NCBI GenBank assembly: GCA_001189335.2
Contig: LFJH01000006.1
Location: forward strand, 1-35,825
Length of the DNA stretch: 35,825 bases
Direction: 5' to 3'
Source: Candidatus Paraburkholderia schumanniana
GTDB lineage: Bacteria; Pseudomonadota; Gammaproteobacteria; Burkholderiales; Burkholderiaceae
Positions within the stretch are counted from its first letter, which is position 1; each line of letters begins with the position of its first letter. The position numbers and the translations under genes were made by a program. The notes beneath the pieces are model-generated. The model saw only the letters and a list, made by a program, of their open reading frames with translations, ran no database searches and had not been told where the DNA came from. Of this stretch, positions 28,803 through 35,825 are shown one piece after another.

Positions 28803-29973
28803 TCAGGCCGAGCGCAACTGGGCGACGGACGGCTCGACGGGCGCGGCGGTGGCGGGGCAGCCGGGCATGGGCACGAAGCCCGTCACTTCGAGGCCGTAGC
28901 CCGACATGCTGCCGAGCCTGCGCGGATTCGCGAGCACCTGCATCTTGCCGACGCCCAGGTCGCGCAGAATCTGCGCGCTGATGCCGTAAGTCTTGAAGTC
29001 GATCCGGCGGCGCTGCAGCTCGGCGGCCTTTTCCTTCTGATCGAAGGCCGAAGGCGCGGAATACATCGACGAGATGCTCCTTGGTGTCGCCGCAGTTGAG
29101 CATGACGATCGCACCGAGATCGCGCGCGGCGATTTCCTTCATCGCCGCGTCGATGGTCCACGAGTGCGTCGACGAATCGATTTCGAGCAGATCGAGTACC
29201 GACAGCGGCTCGTGCACGCGCACCGGCGTTTCGTAGTCGGGCCGCGGCGTGCCGCGCACGAGCGCGATGTGCGGCGAGCGCGTCGGCTCGTCGCGATACA
29301 GCACCGCGCGAAACGGGCCGTGCGCGGTCTGCATGGTGCGTTCGCACACCTTCTCGATGATCGATTCCGTGCGGCTGCGATAGTGGATCAGATCGGCGAT
29401 CGTGCCGATCTTGATGCCGTGCTGCTCGCCGAATTCGATGAGATCCGGTAGACGCGCCATTTCGCCGTCGTCCGTGACGACTTCGCAGATGACGGAGGCC
29501 GGCGTGAGGCCCGCGAGCGCGGCGAGATCGCAGCCCGCCTCGGTGTGGCCCGCGCGCACGAGCACGCCGCCCGGCTGCGCCATGATCGGGAACACGTGGC
29601 CCGGCTGCACGATGTGCTCGGGGCGCGCGTCGTGCGCGACGGCGGCGGCGATGGTCTTCGCGCGGTCGGCGGCGGAGATGCCGGTCGTCACGCCCTCGGC
29701 GGCTTCGATGCTCACGGTGAAGGCCGTGCCGTACTGCGTGCCGTTGCGCAGCGTCATGAGCGGCAGGTTCAGCTGCCTGCAGCGCTCCGGCGTGAGCGTG
29801 AGGCAGATGAGACCGCGGCCGAATTTCGCCATGAAATTGATGGCTTCCGGCGTCACGAATTCGGCGGCGATTACGAGATCGCCTTCATTTTCGCGGTCTT
29901 CTTCGTCGACGAGGATCACCATCCTGCCTGCTTTCAGTTCAGCGACGATCTCAGGAGTGGAGGCGAGCGACAT
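28803..29973 (-). pseudogene. ribBA: RibBA-type 3,4-dihydroxy-2-butanone-4-phosphate synthase, C-terminal domain frameshifted
   Basis: The N-terminal domain (residues 1 to about 205) is a complete DHBP synthase: VILVDEEDRENEGDLV, FGRGLICLTLTPERC, TGISAADRAKTI, HVFPIMAQPGGVLVRAGHTE and AVICEVV-like sequence. The C-terminal GTP cyclohydrolase II-like domain lacks the zinc cysteines (VRVHEPLSVLDLLEIDSSTH has none), so it was probably already inactive as a cyclohydrolase. A 7-bp duplication at 29043-29056 shifts the frame after about residue 306. The remaining domain (DQKEKAAELQRRRIDFKTYG to QLRSA) is intact in the next frame, with its stop at 28803. DHBP synthase activity may survive in the altered product. 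Confidence 0.88.
29043..29056. repeat. 7-bp tandem duplication in ribBA
   Basis: CGAAGGC occurs at 29043-29049 and 29050-29056. Removing one copy restores DVFRAFDQKEKAAELQ on the minus strand. Confidence 0.93.
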
Positions 29974-30155
29974 GATGACGTCCCGTGTGGGTGCGGTTTG
30001 GGGAAAGCGCGTATTTTACGCCACGCCTGGAAGTCAGTCGGTGAAATCGGCGTGCAGGCGAGAGGAGCAATTCGCCCATGCCTTTCGGACGAATGTTCAT
30101 GGCGGGACGCGTCTGCGAGACTGATTCGCAGCTCAACTTACAGGACGCGACCCGC

Positions 30156-30574
30156 ATGATCGCCACCGAACAACCGGAATCGCCCGCCGGCGCGGCCGCC
30201 GTGCGCATCACGACCCATTTCGAGGCGCGGCTTTTGGACATCGAGCAATACTGGATCGAGGCGGGAAATGCGCACGCCTTCGATGTTCTGTGGAACGGCT
30301 GAATACACAGATCGTCCCGCTGCTGAAGCGGGCGCTGGAAGCCGGGCGCCGCTTTCTCGACGAGACAGCCGACCCGTGGGCGACCGTGCTGGCCACCGGG
30401 CACCTGAGCGAATTGCTCGAGCGCGCGAAAAGCAGCGGCGGCGCGTTACGTGTGCACGCGTTCGGCGATGCGTCGCCCGACGAATACCTGTTGCTCTATC
30501 TGTTCGCGGGCGACACGGTGTATTTGCTCTCGATCCACCGCACAGAAGACAGTGCCGATCGCGGCACGGGATGA
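30156..30574 (+). pseudogene. RelE/ParE-superfamily toxin-like protein, frameshifted
   Basis: The first part reads MIATEQPESPAGAAAVRITT, then HFEARLLDIEQYWIEAGNAH and AFDVL. A base is missing near 30291 (CTGCTGGAA to CTGTGGAA), and the frame continues as ERLNTQIVPLLKRALEAGRR, DPWATVLATGHLSEL and YLLLYLFAGDTVYLLSIHR. The middle and end match the plasmid-stabilisation RelE/ParE fold. No antitoxin gene is adjacent, so it was probably an orphan member before decay. The C-terminal tail after SIHR looks divergent. It lies on the strand opposite the rib genes between ribBA and ribE. An ATG at 30078 is an alternative start. Confidence 0.75.
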
Positions 30575-30615
30575 TCGGCAAACGGGCGCCAGGCTTCCTC
30601 GCAAAGAGGCCAGGC

Positions 30616-30640
30616 CCGGCCTGACGTGGCGTCAGGCCGG
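30616..30640. terminator. GC-rich hairpin between the RelE-like gene and ribE
   Basis: CCGGCCTGAC (30616-30625) and GTCAGGCCGG (30631-30640) form a perfect 10-bp stem with a five-base loop. It lies just past the stops of two convergent genes. It has no U-tract, so terminator function is tentative. Confidence 0.45.
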
Positions 30641-30651
30641 AACTGCCCGGG

Positions 30652-31266
30652 TTACGACGCGCTCATCATCCGCTCCACATACCGCGCGATCAGATCGATC
30701 TCCAGATTGACCTTCGCCCCGGCTTTGAGCGCCTTGAGCGTCGTCACTTCGACGGTATGTGGAATGAGATTGATGGAGAACTCGCAGCCATCGGGGCGGT
30801 CGCTCACGGCGTTCACCGTGAGACTCACGCCGTTCACGGTCACCGAGCCCTTGTAGGCCAGATATTTGCCGATATCCTTCGGCGCGACGATCCGCAACTC
30901 GTGCGATTCGCCCACAGGCTCGAACTTCGAGACCACGCCCAGTCCATCGACGTGACCGGAGACGAGGTGCCCGCCGAGCCGGTCATGCGCGCGCAGCGCC
31001 TTTTCCAGATTCACTTGCGCGCCTGCATCGCCGAGACCCACGGTCTTGTTCAGGCTTTCGCGCGAAACGTCGACATCGAAGGCATCTGCAGACTTTTGCA
31101 CGACAGTCATGCATGCGCCCTGAATGGCGATGCTGTTACCGAGCTCGACATCGGCGAGTGCGAGGCCGCCCGCGGAGACCGTCAGGCGAACGCCCGCTTC
31201 CGGCTCCGAGCCGAGCGGTGTGACTTGTTCGATGCGGCCCACCGCCGCGACAATTCCTGTGAACAT
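30652..31266 (-). CDS. ribE: Riboflavin synthase alpha subunit
   Basis: This enzyme dismutates two molecules of 6,7-dimethyl-8-ribityllumazine into riboflavin and its pyrimidine precursor. The 204-residue protein begins with the invariant MFTGIVAAVGRI. It has two lumazine-binding barrel repeats: IAIQGACMTVV...FDVDVSRESLNKT in the first, and GGHLVSGHVDGLG plus VNGVSLTVNAV...FSINLIPHT in the second. It lies 28 bp downstream of ribD on the same strand. It is intact. Confidence 0.96.
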   Translation of the reverse strand: MFTGIVAAVGRIEQVTPLGSEPEAGVRLTVSAGGLALADVELGNSIAIQGACMTVVQKSADAFDVDVSRESLNKTVGLGDAGAQVNLEKALRAHDRLGGHLVSGHVDGLGVVSKFEPVGESHELRIVAPKDIGKYLAYKGSVTVNGVSLTVNAVSDRPDGCEFSINLIPHTVEVTTLKALKAGAKVNLEIDLIARYVERMMSAS

Positions 31267-31294
31267 GGGATTCGTTCCTGTATTCAGTGCTTGG

Positions 31295-32407
31295 TCAGCT
31301 TGCGACGTTCGCCTCGGCGAAGCGCGCGAGTATGCGCAGGTCGTCGCCCAGCCGGTCGATGCGGTGAAACTTCAGATGCGGGCGGGCATCGAGCGTCGCG
31401 GGCGGCGCGAAGTCGAACATGCCGGGCACGCTGCCGAGCAGGCTCGGTGCGAAATAGATCAGCAGTTCGTCCACGCAGCCTTCGCGCAGGAGCGAGCCGT
31501 TCAGCTTGTGGCCCGCCTCCACGTGCAGTTCGTTGATGCCGCGATCGGCGAGCGCCGTGAGCATCGCGGGCAAATCGACCTTGCCATGCTCGTTCGAGCG
31601 CTCGATCAGGTCCGCGCCTTTACCGCGCAGCGCGTCGATGCGCGCCGGATCGGCGCCGGCGGAATGGAAGATCCACGGCGGCGCGCCTTCGAGAATGCGC
31701 GCTTGCATCGGCACATCCAGACGGCTGTCGATCAGCACGCGCTGTGGCTGGCGCGGCGTATCGACCGCGCGCACGGTCAGTTGCGGATCGTCCTCGCGCA
31801 CCGTGCCGATGCCCGTCAGGATGGCGCAGGCGCGGGCGCGCCATGCGTGGCCGTCGGCGCGCGCGTCCTCGCCCGTGATCCACTGGCTTTCGCCGGTGGG
31901 CAGGCCCGTGCGGCCGTCGAGCGTCGCGGCGATCTTCATGCGCACCCATGGACGGCGGTGCGTCATGCGCGACACGAAGCCGATATTCATCTCATGCGCC
32001 TCGTTCGCGAGCAAGCCGCAGCGCACGTCGATGTCCGCATCGCGCAGCATTCCGAGACCGCGGCCCGACACCGCCGGGTTCGGGTCCTCCATCGCGGCGA
32101 TCACCTTCTCGACGCGCGCATCGATGAGCGCATGCGCGCAAGGCGGCGTGCGCCCGAAATGGCTGCACGGCTCGAGCGTGACATAAGCGGTTGCGCCGCG
32201 CGGGTCCTTGCCGCGCGAGCGTGCGTCCTTCAGCGCGCGCACTTCGGCGTGGTCCTGGCCGGCGGGCTGCGTGAAGCCCATGCCGATCACCTCGCCGTTC
32301 TTGACGAGCACGCAGCCGACGCGCGGATTCGGCGTCGTCGTGTACATGCCCTTCGAGGCGAGCGCGAGCGCGCGCTCCATGTATGTGAAGTCGGTTTGCG
32401 AGAACAT
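31295..32407 (-). CDS. ribD: Bifunctional diaminohydroxyphosphoribosylaminopyrimidine deaminase / uracil reductase
   Basis: RibD performs the deamination and side-chain reduction steps of riboflavin synthesis. The 370-residue protein starts MFSQTDFTYMERALALASKG. The deaminase domain (1 to about 145) has the zinc ligands in GQDHAEVRAL and TLEPCSHFGRTPPC. The reductase domain follows with MKIAATLDGRTGLPTGESQW, ITGEDARADGHAWRARACAI and LHVEAGHKLNGSLL. It is transcribed from just after hemL toward ribE. It is intact, in contrast to the neighbouring hemL and ribBA, which both carry duplications. Confidence 0.96.
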   Translation of the reverse strand: MFSQTDFTYMERALALASKGMYTTTPNPRVGCVLVKNGEVIGMGFTQPAGQDHAEVRALKDARSRGKDPRGATAYVTLEPCSHFGRTPPCAHALIDARVEKVIAAMEDPNPAVSGRGLGMLRDADIDVRCGLLANEAHEMNIGFVSRMTHRRPWVRMKIAATLDGRTGLPTGESQWITGEDARADGHAWRARACAILTGIGTVREDDPQLTVRAVDTPRQPQRVLIDSRLDVPMQARILEGAPPWIFHSAGADPARIDALRGKGADLIERSNEHGKVDLPAMLTALADRGINELHVEAGHKLNGSLLREGCVDELLIYFAPSLLGSVPGMFDFAPPATLDARPHLKFHRIDRLGDDLRILARFAEANVAS

Positions 32408-32424
32408 CGGCGCGGCCCGGAACG

Positions 32425-33723
32425 TCAGCCCGCGAGCGACGCGAACGCATCGCGCGCGGCGGCAAGCGTCGCGTCGATCACGGCGTCGTCGTGGGCGCTC
32501 GAGACGAAGCCCGCTTCGAACGCCGACGGCGCGAAGTACACGCCGGCATCGAGCATCGCGTGGAAGAACGCGTTGAAGCGTTTCGTGTCGCCCCGCTGGA
32601 TCTGCGCGAAGCTGCCCGGCACCTGTTCCATGAAATAGAGGCCGAACATGCCGCCGATCGAATCGGCGGAGAAGGGCACGTTCGCATCGCGCGCGGCGGC
32701 GGCGAGGCCGTCGACGAGCTTGCGCGTCTGCTTCGCGAGATCGTCGTAGAAGCCGGGGCGCTGGATGAGCTGCAGCGTTTTGAGGCCGACGGCCACCGCG
32801 ATCGGATTGCCCGACAGCGTGCCCGCCTGATAGACGCCCCCCAGCGGCGCGAGATGGGCCATGATGTCGCGCCGTCCGCCGAAGGCCGCCGCCGGCATGC
32901 CGCCGCCGATCACCTTGCCGAGACACGTGAGATCCGGCTTGGTGAGATCCGGCTTGATGTCATAGACTTCCTGCGCGCCGCCGAGCGCGACGCGGAAGCC
33001 GCACATCACTTCGTCGAAGATCAGGACCGAGCCGTACTCGCTGCAGCGCTCGCGCAGCGCCTTCAGGAACTCGGGCGTCGCGCGCACCAGGTTCATGTTC
33101 CCGGCCACCGGCTCGACGATGACGGAAGCGATTTCAGAGCCGAACGCCGCGAACGCCTCGTTCAGCTGCTCGACGTTGTTGTACTCGAGCACGGTCGTGT
33201 GCTTCGCGATATCGGCCGGCACGCCCGCCGAGGTCGGATTGCCGAAGGTTAGGAGACCGGAACCGGCCTTGACGAGCAGGCTGTCCGCGTGGCCGTGATA
33301 GCAGCCCTCGAACTTGACGATGCGGCTGCGGTTCGTGAAGCCGCGCGCGAGGCGCAGCGCGCTCATTGTCGCCTCGGTGCCACTCGACACCATCCGCACC
33401 TGTTCGATCGACGGCACGAGCTTACAGATTTCCTCGGCGATTTCGATCTCGGCTTGCGTGGGTGCGCCGAAGGAGAAGCCGTGGACGAGCACGCGCTGCA
33501 CGGCTTCGAGCACTTCAGGGTGGAGGTGGCCGAGGATCATGGGGCCCCAGGAGCCGATGTAGTCGATATAGCGCTTGCCTTCCGCGTCCCAGAAATACGG
33601 ACCTTCCGCGCGCTCGATGAAGCGCGGCGTGCCGCCGACCGAGCGGAACGCCCGCACCGGCGAGTTCACACCGCCGGGGATGGTTCGTTGCGCGCGTTCG
33701 AAGAGAGCTTGATTCTTGGACAT
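32425..33723 (-). CDS. hemL: Glutamate-1-semialdehyde 2,1-aminomutase with a 5-residue duplication
   Basis: HemL converts glutamate-1-semialdehyde to 5-aminolevulinate, the universal heme precursor in this group. It begins [20 protein letters not shown] and has [59 protein letters not shown] and the PLP lysine in [11 protein letters not shown]. It is 432 residues long, five more than I expect. A 15-bp duplication at 32927-32956 gives PDLTKPDLT directly before CLGK. The frame is kept, but five extra residues next to the catalytic lysine could disturb the active site. No other lesion is seen. Confidence 0.93.
   Translation of the reverse strand: MSKNQALFERAQRTIPGGVNSPVRAFRSVGGTPRFIERAEGPYFWDAEGKRYIDYIGSWGPMILGHLHPEVLEAVQRVLVHGFSFGAPTQAEIEIAEEICKLVPSIEQVRMVSSGTEATMSALRLARGFTNRSRIVKFEGCYHGHADSLLVKAGSGLLTFGNPTSAGVPADIAKHTTVLEYNNVEQLNEAFAAFGSEIASVIVEPVAGNMNLVRATPEFLKALRERCSEYGSVLIFDEVMCGFRVALGGAQEVYDIKPDLTKPDLTCLGKVIGGGMPAAAFGGRRDIMAHLAPLGGVYQAGTLSGNPIAVAVGLKTLQLIQRPGFYDDLAKQTRKLVDGLAAAARDANVPFSADSIGGMFGLYFMEQVPGSFAQIQRGDTKRFNAFFHAMLDAGVYFAPSAFEAGFVSSAHDDAVIDATLAAARDAFASLAG
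32927..32956. repeat. 15-bp in-frame tandem duplication in hemL
   Basis: GTGAGATCCGGCTTG is present at 32927-32941 and 32942-32956. It adds five residues (KPDLT) and sits three codons from the PLP lysine codon. Confidence 0.96.
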
Positions 33724-34411
33724 GGATTGAGGCCTGCGCTGAAAATGGATGCGTGATTCGCGAGGGACGGGCCGGACGGCGACGGTCGCGGCGCGCAAGA
33801 CGCGCGATCCGACGCGAAAAAACGATGCTGAAATTGTACCGGACTCGCTGCGAACGGGCCGTGCCGGGACTAGGACGAACTGGCGCGCTTTGGCGCTTTG
33901 GCGCTTGGCGCGCGGCCTGCGCGGTCGCCTTGTCGGGGGCTGTGGAGCCCGACGCAAGGGCGGGGGACCGCGAGCGCCGCCCCGTGCGCTCGGCCCAGAG
34001 CTTTTCCAGCGCGCCTTCGGCGATCGGCTTGATGAGCGTCCCGGACATCTGCGCGTCCCAGGTTTGCACCGAAAACGGATGCGTCCGCAGTTCGTCGCGC
34101 GTGACGACGACCTGCTCCTGCGCATCGACGAGCCAGTCGTACACGAAGTCGATGCACAGCCGATAGCCGCGTTTGCTGCCGGCATCCGCGACTTCATACG
34201 GCGCGCGCGTCACCCAGCCCGACGCGAACACGCCTTTCGGTTCCTGCGACACGCGATGCACGAACACGCGATCGCCCGGCATGAGCCCGCGCGCCGTGCC
34301 GCAGCCCCAGACATCGGCGACGGCTTCTCCCGCGGCAACCCGCTGCGCGAAGTCGGGCAACTCGGGCCACGGCCACTTTTTGGGGCTCCAGATCAGCAGG
34401 AAGGCGGTCAT
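33515..34411 (-). CDS. PUA/EVE-like domain protein with stop-loss extension
   Basis: The N-terminal part ([90 protein letters not shown]) resembles the EVE/PUA-like nucleic-acid-binding domain found in McrB-type and stand-alone proteins. The ancestral gene probably ended at TAG 33870-33872 after a short basic tail (QAPKRASSS). An 8-bp duplication at 33885-33900 shifts the frame past that stop. The current frame runs 119 codons further to 33515 and overlaps the hemL start by about 210 bp in another frame. The domain itself is intact, so the protein may work with a junk tail. Its function is unknown. Confidence 0.65.
   Translation of the reverse strand: MTAFLLIWSPKKWPWPELPDFAQRVAAGEAVADVWGCGTARGLMPGDRVFVHRVSQEPKGVFASGWVTRAPYEVADAGSKRGYRLCIDFVYDWLVDAQEQVVVTRDELRTHPFSVQTWDAQMSGTLIKPIAEGALEKLWAERTGRRSRSPALASGSTAPDKATAQAARQAPKRQSAPVRPSPGTARSQRVRYNFSIVFSRRIARLARRDRRRPARPSRITHPFSAQASIHVQESSSLRTRATNHPRRCELAGAGVPLGRRHAALHRARGRSVFLGRGRQALYRLHRLLGPHDPRPPPP
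33885..33900. repeat. 8-bp tandem duplication in the EVE-like gene
   Basis: GCGCTTTG occurs at 33885-33892 and 33893-33900, followed by a partial third copy (GCGCTTGG). Removing eight bases restores the ending QAPKRASSS and its TAG stop at 33870. Confidence 0.85.
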
Positions 34412-34441
34412 CGGTTCGACGCGGTGAAATCGGAAAGAGCG

Positions 34442-35673
34442 ATGAGCTTAGCGCAACGCGGCGGTGAGGGCCGGATCACGGCGAGGCGTCGCGTACAATG
34501 GTCGTTCGCATGCGCGCCGCAAGGCGCGAAGCATCCGCTCATTTTCCCGTCTTGCCGATCCCCGTCCGACACCACCCGGGGCCGGCCCGATGGCCGGCTG
34601 ATCCTGTTGCTCGGCGCGCTCGCCGCGTGCGGCCCGCTGTCGATCGACATGTATCTGTATCTGCCAAGCCTGCCGTCGCTCGCGGATTCCTTCGGCACGA
34701 GCCCGGCTGCCGCGCAAAGCACGCTCACGAGCTTCATGTTCGGCTTCTCGTTCGGCATGCTGCTCTACGGCCCGCTCTCCGACGCCTACGGTCGCCGGCC
34801 TGTCCTGCTCGGCGGCATCGCGCTGTACGCGCTCGCGAGCATCGGCTGCGCGGCGACGCTATCCATCGATGCGCTCGTCTTCGTGCGCTTCCTGCAGGCG
34901 CTCGGCGCGGGCGCGGCGTCGGTGCTCGCGCACGCGATCGCCCGCGACGCCCATCACCCGACCGATGCCGCCCACGTGCTGTCGATGCTCTCCATCGTCA
35001 CGTCGATCGGCCCGCTGCTCGCGCCGCTGATCGGCGGGCAGTTGATCCTGCTGGGCGGCTGGCGCGTCGTGTTCGTCGTGCTGACGCTCTTCGGCCTGAC
35101 CTGTGCGGCGACTGCCTTCCTGCGCGTGCCGGAGACCTGGCCGAAGGAAAAGCAAAAGCGCGCGAGCGCGGCGCTCGGGAAATCGTTCGCCGCTTACGGC
35201 CATCTGCTGACCGACCCCGTCACCTGGGGCCACATGATGTGTGGTGGCATGGCCTTCGCGTCGATGTTCGCGTACATCACGGCGACGCCGTTCGTCTACA
35301 TCGACTACTTCCATGTGAAACCGCAGTACTATGGTCTGCTGTTCGGGCTGAATATCGTCGGAATTATCGTGGGCAACGTGCTCAATACGAAGTTCGTCGG
35401 GCGCGCAGGCGCAATGAAGATGATCTCGGCCGCGTCGTTCGTGAGCGTCGCGGCGGCGCTGGCGGTTGCGCTGGTATCGCTGACGGGCTGGGGCGGCCTG
35501 TGGTCGATCGTCATCTGCCTGTTCTTCGTGGTCGGCGTGGTCGGCCTGCTCTCGGCCAATTGCACGACCGAGCTGATGCACCGCTATCCGCGCAACGCGG
35601 GCGCGGCGGCCGCCGTTTTCGGCACGATGCAGCTCGGACTCGGCGCGCTGTCGAGTCTCGCGGTGGGCTTCCT
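34442..35673 (+). pseudogene. Bcr/CflA-family drug-resistance MFS transporter, 3' end cut by an IS
   Basis: The frame encodes LILLLGALAACGPLSIDMYL, MFGFSFGMLLYGPLSDAYGR (the MFS loop 2-3 motif), RFLQALGAGAASVLAHAIAR, TSIGPLLAPLIGGQLI and LLFGLNIVGIIVGN, typical of 12-TM Bcr/CflA exporters. After LGALSSLAVGFL (about 35673) the sequence changes to an insertion-sequence end. The last roughly 25 residues of the transporter are lost, and the frame stays open into the IS to the window edge. A 6-bp duplication adds YL in DMYLYLPSLP. The start is uncertain: the only in-frame ATG is at 34442, which overlaps a TACAAT box (34494-34499), so the true start may be lost. Confidence 0.8.
34652..34663. repeat. 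6-bp in-frame tandem duplication in the MFS gene
   Basis: TATCTG occurs twice and encodes an extra Tyr-Leu. The family normally reads SIDMYLPxLP, so DMYLYLPSLP has two added residues in the first transmembrane helix. Confidence 0.75.
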
Positions 35674-35825
35674 GAGAAACTCAATGTATTCAGGCGATTT
35701 TTTCCTTCAACACATACCCCATCGATTCCGCACGGCGAGTGAGATTGTTCAGGACACGCTGACGGTAGCGTTCCTCGTAATATGCGGCGCCTGGATCGAC
35801 GTACTCCAGGCCATAGCGCAGCGTG
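35674..35825 (-). mobile_element. End of a second insertion sequence with transposase C-terminus
   Basis: On the minus strand an open frame enters from the window edge and ends in TGA at 35690-35692. It encodes 44 residues, including YGLEYVDPGAAYYEERYRQR and NLTRRAESMGYVLKEKIA. This looks like the C-terminal tail of a proteobacterial IS transposase, but I cannot name the family. The switch from MFS coding sequence to this DNA at about 35671-35675 (CTGAGAAACTC) marks the element end. It differs from the IS fragment at the left edge. Confidence 0.6.

Noticed and set aside
29974-30155. FMN riboswitch upstream of ribBA
   Set aside because: I could not find the conserved RFN-element helices or loop sequences in this short interval.
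30156-30574. An active toxin-antitoxin system
   Set aside because: The RelE/ParE-like frame is broken and no antitoxin-like gene adjoins it on either side.
34498-35742. A 414-codon plus-strand frame over the MFS gene
   Set aside because: Its translation is Arg-rich without membrane segments; the true MFS frame, with clear family motifs, is the adjacent one.

Overview
The window is GC-rich DNA whose gene content and protein sequences fit a Burkholderiaceae bacterium (Burkholderia/Caballeronia/Paraburkholderia group); this placement is from remembered families, not a search. Its dominant feature is decay. Of about 36 protein genes, roughly 19 are frameshifted, nonsense-mutated, internally deleted or cut by insertion sequences. 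Genes for riboflavin synthesis, tRNA modification, the cell-wall lipid carrier and transcription antitermination are mostly intact. That pattern suggests a lineage undergoing genome reduction, such as a host-restricted symbiont (inference). Some single-base indels could be sequencing errors. The nonsense codons, multi-base tandem duplications and IS junctions are harder to explain that way.

Left to right: (1) 1-123 is the tail of an IS5-like element that truncates a flippase-like membrane protein gene. (2) 486-5144 (+) is a 2-aminoethylphosphonate operon: a nucleotidyltransferase, a PEP mutase fused to a cytidylyltransferase, phosphonopyruvate decarboxylase and 2-AEP transaminase. Only the first gene is clearly undamaged. 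(3) 5145-5582 (-) encodes a small exported protein. (4) 5701-11234 (-) is a ruined purine catabolism operon, xdhA-xdhB-xdhC-guaD, with one deletion fusing the remains of xdhC and guaD. (5) 11513-18778 holds dsbB, an amidase, a broken hemN, a YkgJ-like protein, a DUF1439 protein, uppP, trmB, tRNA-Gly(CCC) and yggT. (6) 18779-20593 is gene-poor, with two terminators and broken small genes. (7) 20594-24830 holds a scrambled threonine dehydratase-like gene, an intact LysE exporter, and dead asparaginase and ubiD genes. (8) 25043-26551 is a strongly structured leader followed by a dead lytic transglycosylase. (9) 26628-33723 (-) carries hemL, ribD, ribE, ribBA, ribH, nusB and an aminotransferase, with a broken RelE/ParE-like gene on the other strand. 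(10) 33515-35825 holds a PUA/EVE-like gene that has lost its stop codon and a Bcr/CflA exporter cut off by a second IS.

The most unusual observation is the type of damage. Nine exact short tandem duplications (4, 4, 6, 7, 8, 10, 13, 15 and 19 bp) lie inside genes. In most cases removing one copy by eye restores the expected reading frame or protein length. In yggT and the threonine dehydratase gene the duplication appears offset by a second indel, so the frame stays open with a scrambled segment. In hemL a 15-bp duplication adds five residues just before the PLP-binding lysine.
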